Origin: an uncultured Collinsella sp.
Lineage (GTDB): Bacteria; Actinomycetota; Coriobacteriia; Coriobacteriales; Coriobacteriaceae
Assembly: GCA_905194675.1 (NCBI GenBank)
Contig: CAJJTG010000042.1
Coordinates: 1 to 18,551, forward strand
Direction of reading: 5' to 3'
DNA: 18,551 nt
Under the pieces are notes generated by a model. The model was given only the letters and a program-made list of their open reading frames with translations. It was not told where the DNA came from and did no database searches. Shown piece after piece: positions 1 through 7,220 of this stretch; the first letter of the stretch is position 1, and every line of letters starts with the position of its first letter. The position numbers and the translations under genes were made by a program.

Positions 1-614
1 AGCTGCTCGATGTGTTGGCCGACGACATCGTGGTGACGCCGGCGTTCTGCCGCATCAGTCGCATGATTCGCGACTTTAGCTCCGACGACATCATGGTGGG
101 CAACAAGAAGCCCAACCTACGTCAGCTCGTCGAGAACCGCTTGTCGGCTCGTGGAGAAGGCGCGACGGTGCGTGAGATTCGCTATCGCGAGATCAGCACG
201 GCGGGTGCCGACTTGGATGAGCTGATCCTTGACGAGGAGGTGGCGTACGAGACGCCGGTGACGCGCGAACGCTTTTTGCAGTGGGTGACGCCCGAAGGCA
301 AGATCGCCGGCTTTTTGCGCCTGTCGCTGCCCGACCGTTCGTTTGTTGCCGCGCACGCGGACGAGCTGCCGACGGGGCCGGAGGAGGCGATGATTCGCGA
401 GGTGCACGTTTATGGTATGGCGGCACGTGTGGGCGATCAGGGCCAGGCGGCTCAGCATCACGGCCTGGGGCGTCTGCTCGTGGAGCGTGCGTGCCAGATT
501 GCTCGGGATGCGGGGTATACGCACATCAACGTGATCAGCGCGATCGGTACGCGCGAGTACTATCGCCATCTTGGATTTTATGACCATGGCCTTTATCTGC
601 AAAAGGAGCTCTAG
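1..614 (+). CDS. elp3: Elp3-like tRNA uridine-34 modification enzyme, C-terminal part (5' end outside window)
   Basis: The reading frame is open from base 3, so the gene begins upstream and only about 204 C-terminal residues are visible. The segment around VTPAFCRISRMIRDF and the following NKKPNLRQLVENRL resembles the end of the radical SAM half of Elp3. The C-terminal half is a GNAT acetyltransferase domain with an acetyl-CoA loop in QHHGLGRLLVERA and the typical closing EYYRHLGF. Elp3 proteins use radical SAM chemistry and acetyl-CoA to build the carboxymethyl group on wobble uridine of tRNA in the cytosol; that is family knowledge. The radical SAM cysteines lie outside the window and cannot be checked. 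The stop codon TAG directly abuts the ATG of the next gene, so the two are probably co-transcribed and translationally coupled. An ordinary GNAT protein is less likely because of the length and the upstream conserved block. Confidence 0.85.
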   Translation, partial: LLDVLADDIVVTPAFCRISRMIRDFSSDDIMVGNKKPNLRQLVENRLSARGEGATVREIRYREISTAGADLDELILDEEVAYETPVTRERFLQWVTPEGKIAGFLRLSLPDRSFVAAHADELPTGPEEAMIREVHVYGMAARVGDQGQAAQHHGLGRLLVERACQIARDAGYTHINVISAIGTREYYRHLGFYDHGLYLQKEL

Positions 615-1493
615 ATGAACAAGCCGAGTGTTTCTGCCGGCGTCGTTGCCGGCGTTGCTCTGGGAGCCGCGGCGCTTGGTGCGGCCGCTGTCGCTGTTCG
701 TGCTGCCTGTCTGCAGGTCGCGAGGACCCGCAACGGGTTGGCACGTGTGAAGCGTGTGCACGACGAGAGCGGTGACGAGGTCCGCGTGCTCGTACAGGGC
801 GGCGTCTACCAAAGCGCGAGCTATGTTGGCGATCGTTGGGCGGAGCCAGTCTTTGCGTACTATCGTGCATTTGACGATGTGTTTGAGGCTGAGGACGCAA
901 TGCGTGATGCTTACGGGCATGGTATCGACCGCATGCTTATGCTGGGCGGCGGCGGGTTTGCCTATCCCAAGTTTGCGCTGATGTCGCACGAGGGCCTGCG
1001 CATGGACGTCATCGAGTATGACGGAGAGATATCGCGCTTGGCGCGCCGTTGGTTCTATCTGGATGAACTGGAGCACGCGGTGGGCGATCGCCTGCGGGTG
1101 ATTACCGCCGAGGCTCGCTCGTATCTGGGTGTGACGAGCGTGGGCCATCGTCGCTACGACGTCGTTGTGAGCGACTGCTTTGGCGGTGCCGAGCCCGTGC
1201 GCGAGCTGGCGACCGTTGAGGCGCTGCGCCTGGTGCGGGGCAGCCTGAACCCCGGGGGTATCTACGTGGCCAATATCGTGAGCGCAAACGAGGGGAGCGA
1301 TGTGACGTTCCTTCGCGACTGCGCTGCCACGGCACTCGAGGTATTCGTCCACGCCTGGGTGGTCCCATGTGGCGATGCGAAGTTCAGCGGCGAGGAAAAC
1401 TACCTGCTCATCGCCAGCGACGGCGACTACGCCTTTGCCGAAGCCGTGCCCTTCGACACCGACTTCCTCGGCACCGTCCTTCACGACAAGTAA
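615..1493 (+). CDS. Membrane-anchored spermidine synthase-like (SAM-binding Rossmann fold) protein
   Basis: This 292-residue protein begins at an ATG that immediately follows the elp3 stop, with AAAAGGAG about seven bases upstream. Residues 8-33 are Ala/Gly/Val rich and look like a membrane anchor. The rest has the spermidine-synthase-type methyltransferase fold: nucleotide loop LMLGGGGFAYPK (108-119), acidic ribose-binding strand DVIEYDGEI (131-139), and DVVVSDCFGG (182-191), where Asp187 sits at the catalytic-aspartate position of polyamine aminopropyltransferases. In true spermidine synthases the enzyme moves an aminopropyl group from decarboxylated SAM to putrescine. Here the sheet domain usually found at the N-terminus is short and no SAM decarboxylase gene is nearby, so the substrate is uncertain. 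It could be a non-polyamine SAM enzyme. Pairing with elp3, itself a SAM enzyme, may only reflect operon convenience. Confidence 0.8.
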   Translation: MNKPSVSAGVVAGVALGAAALGAAAVAVRAACLQVARTRNGLARVKRVHDESGDEVRVLVQGGVYQSASYVGDRWAEPVFAYYRAFDDVFEAEDAMRDAYGHGIDRMLMLGGGGFAYPKFALMSHEGLRMDVIEYDGEISRLARRWFYLDELEHAVGDRLRVITAEARSYLGVTSVGHRRYDVVVSDCFGGAEPVRELATVEALRLVRGSLNPGGIYVANIVSANEGSDVTFLRDCAATALEVFVHAWVVPCGDAKFSGEENYLLIASDGDYAFAEAVPFDTDFLGTVLHDK

Positions 1494-1510
1494 GTCTCCC
1501 CGTCCCAAAA

Positions 1511-1522
1511 AAGACTGGTCTT
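1511..1522 (-). terminator. Possible weak terminator between convergent genes
   Basis: AAGAC-TG-GTCTT is a perfect 12-base palindrome overlapping the TAA stop of the helicase gene. Read on the minus strand it is followed by TTTTTTGGGAC. The usable stem is only four or five pairs, so this is at best a weak intrinsic terminator for the helicase transcript. The convergent genes are only 27 bases apart. Confidence 0.3.
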
Positions 1523-3965
1523 AGGCGTGGTCGCGCCAGCCGTGAACGCGCTGCTTCATGCCCTCTATGTCGAGCACGCCTTCGGCAAAGCCCTTGCGCA
1601 CGAGCTCTTCGGGAACAAACTCGTCGTAGCGGTCAAAGTAAGGCACCTCGCCAGGATAGACGAGCTCGATGGGATCGAAGTCCTTTTCGGCCTCGGCGGC
1701 GAGCACCTCAAAGAACGTCTCCTCGTCGGCCTTCATCTTAAACTGCATAAAGTACGGGCGTGACGGGTCGAGTCCGCGAAGGCCCAGCTCAGCGGCGCAT
1801 TTGATTTTAAGCATGCGCTCGAGTGCTAGGAAGGCGTAGCTGCCCAACCAGGGGAAGAGCACCCAGGTGTCGCCACCCAGGTTGATGAGCGGCTTAGTTC
1901 CCGCGCCCGAAATCTCGGCGGTATGACGAGCCTGCGCCAAGCGAGCCCGTGCGTTACCCATAAGGTACGGATATACTGCGTGCTCAGTGAGCGCTTGGCG
2001 CATGCGCTCGAGCACATGCGTGTTAATGTCGCCGGGGCAGTCGCCAAAGTAGGCCGGCACCCGGCCCTTGACCTGCGTGGCAAAGACAGTGTGGCGCTTC
2101 CAGTCCACTTCCTCGACAATCCAGCAGTGTCCGGCGATGGCGATGCGCTCACCGGGCGGGGGCGGATTAACGATCGTGCCCAGCTCGGCCGATTCGCTCC
2201 GGACGGTAAACTCCTCGTTTTCCTGGAACACGGCGTAGAACTTAAAGTTGTTGATGATGCGCTCGCCCGCGAGACCCACGATGAGCCCGCCACCTTCGGT
2301 GACCTGGATATGGTCGATCTTAATGAGGTGACGTAGCAGCACACGGTAATCGTCTGCCGAGACACGGTGGAAATAGCTGAGCGTGAGCACGCGCTGGGCA
2401 AGTTCGGCCGGCGTGAGCTCGCCGGTGCTGGCGAGGGTCGACATAGTCTGGTGATAGAGCAGGCTGTAGGGGAGACGATCGAGCTCGGGTGGCTCGACCC
2501 ACTTTTCCTCGCGATAGAGTTGTACGAGCGCGATACCCTGCAGGAGCTTCCAGGGAATGGTTTCGGGCATCATCGTGCGCGGCTCGGGCTCTTCCTCGCG
2601 CATGACAAACCACATCTCGGGCGGAAGATCGCGGCGTCCCGTGCGGCCCATTCGCTGCAAAAAGGAGCTGACGGTATATGGCGCATCGATCTGAAACGCA
2701 CGCTCCAGGCGGCCGATATCGATACCGAGCTCCAGCGTAGAGGTGGTGACGGTCGTTTGTGCCTGTTCCTCGTCACGCATGAGCTCTTCTGCCGTCTCGC
2801 GCAACGATGCCGAAAGGTTGCCGTGATGGATGAGAAAGCGGTCGGGCTCGTGCCGGCTCTCGCAGTAGCTACGCAGCATGGAGCATACGGCCTCTGCCTC
2901 CTCGCGCGAGTTGGCAAAGACCAGGCACTTGCGGCCGCGGGTGTGTTCGAAGATATAGCCCATGCCGGGGTCGGCGTTGTCTGGTGCTGTGTCGGTGGGG
3001 TCGAGTATTGCCTGTTCGGGTGCTTGGGGGATATCGACTTCGCCCTCGGGGGCCGAGGAAGTTTGGCGGTCCTTGGGAGCGGCCTTGCCCCGTGCCCGCT
3101 CACGACGTTGACGGCGCTCCTCTTGTGTGAGTTGTCCGCTGTGGCGCATGTCTTGGGTGTCGGCCGGCAGTGCCGCGGATGCCGCCGCCTCGATGCGCTC
3201 GCACGCAAGCACTTCGGCCTCTTGAGGACCTGTGCCCACGAATCCCCGCTGCTGTGCCTGGGGGCCCGAGTTGTAGAAGTGCTCCATGGAGATGCGCCAC
3301 ACGCGGCGCGGTTCTTCAAAGCGGGGGATAACGCAGTCGCGCCCCGTTCCCTGTGAGAGAAAAGTGCCCGTGCGCTCGGGGTCGCCGATGGTAGCCGAAA
3401 GGCCAATGCGGCGAGGCCGCACGCCGGCCATGCGCGAGAGTCGCTCGATAAGGCAGAGCGTTTGCCCGCCACGGTCGCCGCGCATGAGCGAGTGGACCTC
3501 ATCGATGACCACATAGCGCAGGTCGCAAAACATGCGCGGGATCGCCATGTGCTTATGGATTAAGAGCGCTTCGAGTGACTCGGGCGTAATCTGCAAGATA
3601 CCGCTCGGTTTTTTGATGAGCTTAGCCTTGTGCGACTGCGAGACATCGCCATGCCAGTGCCAGACAGGGATATCGGCCTCTTCGCAGAGGTCGTTGAGGC
3701 GGACGAACTGATCATTGATGAGCGCTTTGAGGGGACCAATGTAGAGGGCGCCTATGCTTGCAGGCGGGTTTTCCCAAAACTCGGTCAAGATGGGAAAGAA
3801 GGCCGCCTCGGTTTTACCGGAAGCTGTGGATGCCGTCAGGAGCACATTGTCTTGCGTGTTAAAGATGGCATCTGCCGCTGCAACCTGGATAGAGCGCAGG
3901 CTCTCCCAATCGTGGGAGTAGATGAAGTCTTGGATAAACGGGGCATATCGGTCAAAGGCGTTCAC
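1521..3965 (-). CDS. Lhr/BrxHI-like superfamily 2 DEAD/DEAH-box helicase
   Basis: I place the start at a GTG (3965) with GAGAGGAGG just upstream, giving 814 residues. A longer frame to a TTG at 4031 has a poorer site. All SF2 motifs are visible: Q27 in the Q-motif region, motif I TASGKT (47-52), Ia GPLKALINDQ (77-86), motif II DEVH (155-158), motif III LSAT (189-192), motif V TSTLELGIDIG (408-418) and motif VI QRMGRTGRR (437-445). The roughly 300-residue C-terminal part resembles the Lhr-type extension, which is also found in the BREX helicase BrxHI. Residues about 265-337 form a charged, low-complexity insertion between the two RecA lobes. As a family these enzymes translocate on single-stranded nucleic acid and unwind duplexes using ATP. 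It is the last gene of the TerB-N/ATPase/helicase set, separated from the ATPase gene by 116 bases that hold a possible hairpin and a small leader frame. The exact substrate is unknown. Confidence 0.92.
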   Translation of the reverse strand: MNAFDRYAPFIQDFIYSHDWESLRSIQVAAADAIFNTQDNVLLTASTASGKTEAAFFPILTEFWENPPASIGALYIGPLKALINDQFVRLNDLCEEADIPVWHWHGDVSQSHKAKLIKKPSGILQITPESLEALLIHKHMAIPRMFCDLRYVVIDEVHSLMRGDRGGQTLCLIERLSRMAGVRPRRIGLSATIGDPERTGTFLSQGTGRDCVIPRFEEPRRVWRISMEHFYNSGPQAQQRGFVGTGPQEAEVLACERIEAAASAALPADTQDMRHSGQLTQEERRQRRERARGKAAPKDRQTSSAPEGEVDIPQAPEQAILDPTDTAPDNADPGMGYIFEHTRGRKCLVFANSREEAEAVCSMLRSYCESRHEPDRFLIHHGNLSASLRETAEELMRDEEQAQTTVTTSTLELGIDIGRLERAFQIDAPYTVSSFLQRMGRTGRRDLPPEMWFVMREEEPEPRTMMPETIPWKLLQGIALVQLYREEKWVEPPELDRLPYSLLYHQTMSTLASTGELTPAELAQRVLTLSYFHRVSADDYRVLLRHLIKIDHIQVTEGGGLIVGLAGERIINNFKFYAVFQENEEFTVRSESAELGTIVNPPPPGERIAIAGHCWIVEEVDWKRHTVFATQVKGRVPAYFGDCPGDINTHVLERMRQALTEHAVYPYLMGNARARLAQARHTAEISGAGTKPLINLGGDTWVLFPWLGSYAFLALERMLKIKCAAELGLRGLDPSRPYFMQFKMKADEETFFEVLAAEAEKDFDPIELVYPGEVPYFDRYDEFVPEELVRKGFAEGVLDIEGMKQRVHGWRDHA

Positions 3966-4020
3966 GGGCCCTCCTCTCAAAACAGAACTTCTCAACGCGG
4001 CGGACAACGGTTTGCTGCAT
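3952..4020 (-). CDS. Possible 22-residue leader peptide overlapping the helicase start
   Basis: An ATG at 4020, preceded by GAGG with a five-base gap, opens a 22-codon frame that ends in TGA at 3952. It therefore overlaps the GTG start of the helicase by 14 bases in a different frame. The predicted peptide begins MQQTVVRRVEK and is arginine rich. Translating it would carry ribosomes across the helicase ribosome binding site, which could couple or tune helicase expression. This is inferred only from position and the ribosome binding site. It could equally be chance. Confidence 0.25.
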   Translation of the reverse strand: MQQTVVRRVEKFCFERRARERL

Positions 4021-4046
4021 TGCTGCCTCAACGTTTGCCCAGATAA

Positions 4047-4084
4047 AACCTACCAAAATAAACCTGTCCCTTTTTGGCAGGTTA
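4047..4084 (-). promoter_or_regulatory. Candidate alternative hairpins (terminator or attenuator) after the ATPase gene
   Basis: Read on the minus strand, AACCTG (4078-4083, overlapping the ATPase stop codon) can pair with CAGGTT (4061-4066). The longer AACCTGCC can instead pair with GGTAGGTT (4047-4054) with one G-T wobble. The two pairings exclude each other. The first hairpin is followed by TATTTT, as in a weak intrinsic terminator. This could reduce read-through into the helicase gene. Confidence 0.35.
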
Positions 4085-5386
4085 GATGGTGAATTCGGCG
4101 AAGTTGCGGTCGCCGCTTGCGGTGCCGGTGTCGCCTGTTGCTGCTGCCGGCGCCAGCGCGTCGCCACCGACGCTTTGCAGCAGTTCGGCCACATTTGCAT
4201 CGGGGTTCTGACACAGGATGTCGAGCAGCTCGATAAAGTCACGAATGACCTCACGCGGCGTCAGATGCGTGTCGGCTCCCACACGACCGAACTCGATCTT
4301 GAGGAAGTCAACCAAGTCGTTCTCGGTGAGTGTGGGCGTCCAGCCAAAGTAGCCGGCGTGAATTTGCATGAGTTTTTCGATCAGCACCAGCAGCTCCTCA
4401 TAGGTGAGTGGCTGCAGGCGGATGATGGGCGCGAGCATGTCCTTAAGGTCTTCGCGCGCAAAGCGGCCCTGAGCGAGTCGACTGCGCAAGGCCTCGTAGG
4501 AGAATACGCCACGGCGGCGGTCCTCGATAGAGGTCGGCGTGCCGCCCATGATCACGCCCAGGTACTGCGCTTTGCCCTGCAGCGTGTCGTTGTACATCGT
4601 TAGGATTTTCTCGTAGTTGTACTGTCGCGTGATGGCGTTGGGAATCTTGTACAAATTTACGAGCTCGTCGATGAGCGCCAGCATGCCCTTGTAGCCGCTG
4701 CAGACCAAAAAGCGCGCAATGAGTTTGACGTAGTCGTACCAGTCGTCATCGCTGATGATGGTCGAGGAGCCCAGCTCGGTGCGCGCCTCGCTCTTGGTGC
4801 GGTATTCGCCGCGGATCCATTTGGTCACGCGGCTCATGGCCTCTTCGTCGCCCTCGGATACGGCCGTGCGATAGCGGCGAAGCATGCGGGTGAAGTCGAA
4901 GCCGTGGACCATCTCCTCGAGCGGGGCCAGTTGGGCATTGACGACCGACTCATCGACGTCGGCACACGAGGCGACCCAACGATCCAGGATAAGGTTGAGC
5001 GCACCGCCCTCGGGGCGCGTTTTAGTCGATATATTGCGGATGAGCTCGCGGTAGGTGGCAAGGCCCTGTCCCTGACCGCCCTGCAGGCGGCGCTCGGGGG
5101 ATAGGTCGGCATCGGCGACGACGAATCCCTCGCCCATGGCGTGCGTGCGGATGGTCTGGAGCAAAAAACTCTTGCCGGCGCCGTAACGACCGACCAGGAA
5201 ACGGAAGCTCGCGCCACCGTCGGCGATGAGGCTCAGATCGGTGAGCAGGGCGCGGATCTCGACCTCGCGCCCTACGGTGATGTAGGGAAGGCCGATACGC
5301 GGGACCACGCCGCCCTTGAGCGAGTTGAGAATGACGGCGGCGACGCGCTTGGGCACGCGGGGTGCTGCGGATGCGGTATCACTCAT
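4082..5386 (-). CDS. BrxD-like ATP-binding protein (DUF2791 family P-loop ATPase)
   Basis: This 434-residue protein resembles the DUF2791 ATP-binding family that includes BREX BrxD. It has a Walker A loop GRYGAGKS (66-73), Walker B LALIDE (236-241) and a following sensor-like YLGVIMGGTP (275-284). The N-terminal stretch KRVAAVILNSLKGGVVPRIGLPYITVGRE (about 14-41 region) is typical of how these proteins lead into the P-loop domain. The ATG overlaps the stop of the upstream TerB-N gene by eight bases (ATGAGTGA), so the two proteins are very probably made in fixed ratio. Family members are thought to be AAA+-like ATPases acting with a helicase partner on DNA; the mechanism is not well established. 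Here the partner would be the next gene. The C-terminal roughly 40 residues are Ala/Gly/Thr rich and look disordered. No signal peptide or membrane segment is seen. Confidence 0.9.
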   Translation of the reverse strand: MSDTASAAPRVPKRVAAVILNSLKGGVVPRIGLPYITVGREVEIRALLTDLSLIADGGASFRFLVGRYGAGKSFLLQTIRTHAMGEGFVVADADLSPERRLQGGQGQGLATYRELIRNISTKTRPEGGALNLILDRWVASCADVDESVVNAQLAPLEEMVHGFDFTRMLRRYRTAVSEGDEEAMSRVTKWIRGEYRTKSEARTELGSSTIISDDDWYDYVKLIARFLVCSGYKGMLALIDELVNLYKIPNAITRQYNYEKILTMYNDTLQGKAQYLGVIMGGTPTSIEDRRRGVFSYEALRSRLAQGRFAREDLKDMLAPIIRLQPLTYEELLVLIEKLMQIHAGYFGWTPTLTENDLVDFLKIEFGRVGADTHLTPREVIRDFIELLDILCQNPDANVAELLQSVGGDALAPAAATGDTGTASGDRNFAEFTI

Positions 5387-7133
5387 GGTCTAGGTATCCT
5401 CTCACGTCTGCTTCGTAGTCCTCGATAATCTGCGGCCCTGCCGCACTAAATTCAATTACGGTGTCGCCCACCAGGTCAAAGAGCGCCTCGTTGATGGTAT
5501 CGACGAGCATGTCCTCGCTCTGCTCCGATTGCACTACCGCCGATTCCGCCTGTACTGCGTTGTGCTCGAGCAGCGCGCGGAGATAGGCGTCTGCGGCGGG
5601 CGCGAGTTCGTTTGTGGCGTCAGCGGGTGTAGCAGCTGCGAACGCGGGCGTCGGCGCGAGAAGCGGTGCCACGACACCAAACTGTTCGGTGGATATGGTC
5701 GGCTCGTCGGACTCGTCCTGCCCTGCAGCCGCCGCGACCGCCTCGACCATCGCGTCGGCTACGGGCTCGGCTTCCGGTTGCCCTGAGTCCGCTGCCTCGG
5801 CTTCTGCGGACGCGCCGTCCTCGCGTTCCTCGTCAATCAAAAGCGCCTCGCGCGTTTGTGCGGCGGCGCTCCGAATATGCCCCAGCTGACTCAGATCGAT
5901 ATCGATCTTGACGGGCTGGTGTGCGGCGTCCCACGAAAGCCATGCCACAATCTCGTCATCGATAATCTTGGCTAGATATTTGGGGACCTTTTCTTCCTTA
6001 AGGGGATGGGCAGGGTCCAGCGCCAGGCGCAGGCGTTGGTCGCAGGCGCGCATCATTTCACCGAGCTTGCTGCTCTTTTGCCTACTACCGTGGATACGCA
6101 TGCATTCCCAAAAGCCGTTTTGGCAACGGTAGATATGGATGGGGTCCAGACGGTATTCGCAGTCCTCGTGGCGCTCGGGCGCAAAGAATACGGCCGAGGC
6201 AAACATGGTGTAGGGCATGGCCGTCTCCTCCCCAAATAAACTTGCCACGATGCCGGTCTTTCGGTGCGTGTCATAGTAGCGCACCATGCGGACATACACG
6301 GCGCACGCCACGTGGCGCAGATCACGGTGGTGGCTGCGGTCGAGCCGCGAGCTACTTAGGTTGTACGTGGAGAGGGCGTTGATGGCGGCCATGAGTCGCT
6401 CCTCGCGCACCTCATCGGGCGGAAGGGGGAGCGTGGGCTCGGAGGTTTTGCGACGCTTAGGGGTCTGGCCGGACGGTGCCGGTACAAGGTCTCGTGCCGC
6501 GCGCCGCAGTTCGATAAGGGCGTTATCGAACATGACGGTTTTAGAGTCGCGAAGCAGCTTGGGGTCGAGCCCGTGGAACACGGCGTAATCTTGCAGCCAC
6601 ACGCGCGCAAACCGGTCGATGCCGGGCTCGAAGGCGCGATAGACATCCCAAAAAGCCTTGATCTTGTTAAAACCATCGAGTGGATTATCTACGCCAATGC
6701 CGCAGATCAGCTCATAGAGATACAGAAAGGCAAAGGACGTAGACGTTTCCTCGACGGTTCCGCGGCGCACTTGGGCACGCCAGGTAAAGTAGCCGCGCAG
6801 TTGCCGGTCGCTCATGGCGTTGTAGGTGGGAAAGTACGACTTAAAGGTGCCGTTGTAGGGACAGTCGTCCTCAAAGTCGGCCATCAGCAGGCCCTGGCGG
6901 TAAAAAAGCTCGGCTTCCGAGAGCCAGCGGCCCGCACCGCCCTTGGGGTCATCCTGCCAGCGCGATATCTCGCGCATTTTACGGTACTGGTCGGGGAGGA
7001 AATTCTGCATCTGTCGGCCGGTTTTGAGAATCGGCTCGTCTGCGTAGGTTTCGTTTGAGAAGCGGGCGGACTGATGGGTCCGGGCCTCGGCCATAATGCG
7101 CTCGATGAGCATCTTGATGTCCTGGTCGGCCAC
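5379..7133 (-). CDS. TerB-N/TerB-C domain protein, first gene of the ATPase-helicase module
   Basis: The start is a GTG at 7133 with AGGAGGAG six or so bases upstream, giving 584 residues. Residues about 40-215 match the TerB-N pattern, especially MSDRQLRGYFTWRAQVRRG (107-125), followed by FLYLYELICGIG. The C-terminal end, with EDMLVDTINEALFDLVGD (540-557) and PQIIEDYEADV, looks like the end of a TerB-C domain that appears to begin near residue 395. It is interrupted by an acidic, Ala/Glu-rich, probably disordered insertion (about 435-515). I see no recognisable TerB metal-binding domain between the two. TerB-N and TerB-C are known from predicted stress or defence systems linked to nucleic-acid enzymes; no biochemical role is established to my knowledge. 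By position it heads the operon and is probably the scaffold or sensor for the ATPase and helicase. The tellurite name does not imply tellurite resistance here. Confidence 0.82.
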   Translation of the reverse strand: MADQDIKMLIERIMAEARTHQSARFSNETYADEPILKTGRQMQNFLPDQYRKMREISRWQDDPKGGAGRWLSEAELFYRQGLLMADFEDDCPYNGTFKSYFPTYNAMSDRQLRGYFTWRAQVRRGTVEETSTSFAFLYLYELICGIGVDNPLDGFNKIKAFWDVYRAFEPGIDRFARVWLQDYAVFHGLDPKLLRDSKTVMFDNALIELRRAARDLVPAPSGQTPKRRKTSEPTLPLPPDEVREERLMAAINALSTYNLSSSRLDRSHHRDLRHVACAVYVRMVRYYDTHRKTGIVASLFGEETAMPYTMFASAVFFAPERHEDCEYRLDPIHIYRCQNGFWECMRIHGSRQKSSKLGEMMRACDQRLRLALDPAHPLKEEKVPKYLAKIIDDEIVAWLSWDAAHQPVKIDIDLSQLGHIRSAAAQTREALLIDEEREDGASAEAEAADSGQPEAEPVADAMVEAVAAAAGQDESDEPTISTEQFGVVAPLLAPTPAFAAATPADATNELAPAADAYLRALLEHNAVQAESAVVQSEQSEDMLVDTINEALFDLVGDTVIEFSAAGPQIIEDYEADVRGYLDHE

Positions 7134-7162
7134 CGCTCCTCCTCTCGAACGCAGCTACGGTG

Positions 7163-7199
7163 ACCTCATATCATAGCACAGCATCAAACAGATGTTCGA
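7163..7199 (-). promoter_or_regulatory. Predicted extended -10 promoter of the TerB-N/ATPase/helicase operon
   Basis: On the minus strand, TGCTATGAT (the -10 TATGAT maps to 7170-7175) is an extended -10 element. A weak -35 TCGAAC (7194-7199) lies 18 bases upstream. Transcription would begin near 7163, leaving a leader of about 30 bases before the GTG at 7133. The match is by eye only. Confidence 0.45.
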
Positions 7200-7220
7200 G
7201 ATACCGCTGCGTTGATAGAT

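Noticed and set aside
117..1508. Minus-strand open frame of 463 codons
   Set aside because: It lies opposite the clear elp3 and spermidine-synthase-like genes, has no family-like sequence, and comes from the codon bias of the high-GC plus-strand genes.
2367..3356. Plus-strand open frame of 329 codons
   Set aside because: It is the antisense shadow of the helicase gene, whose motifs are all in order on the minus strand.
3966..4031. N-terminal extension of the helicase to a TTG start
   Set aside because: The GTG at 3965 has a far better ribosome binding site, and the extra 22 residues do not look like the family start.
5379..7133. Tellurite resistance function for the TerB-N protein
   Set aside because: No terC, terD or terZ-type gene is present; only the domain name suggests tellurite.
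1521..7133. Complete BREX locus
   Set aside because: PglX, PglZ, BrxA, BrxB and BrxC are all missing, and the genes on both sides are unrelated.
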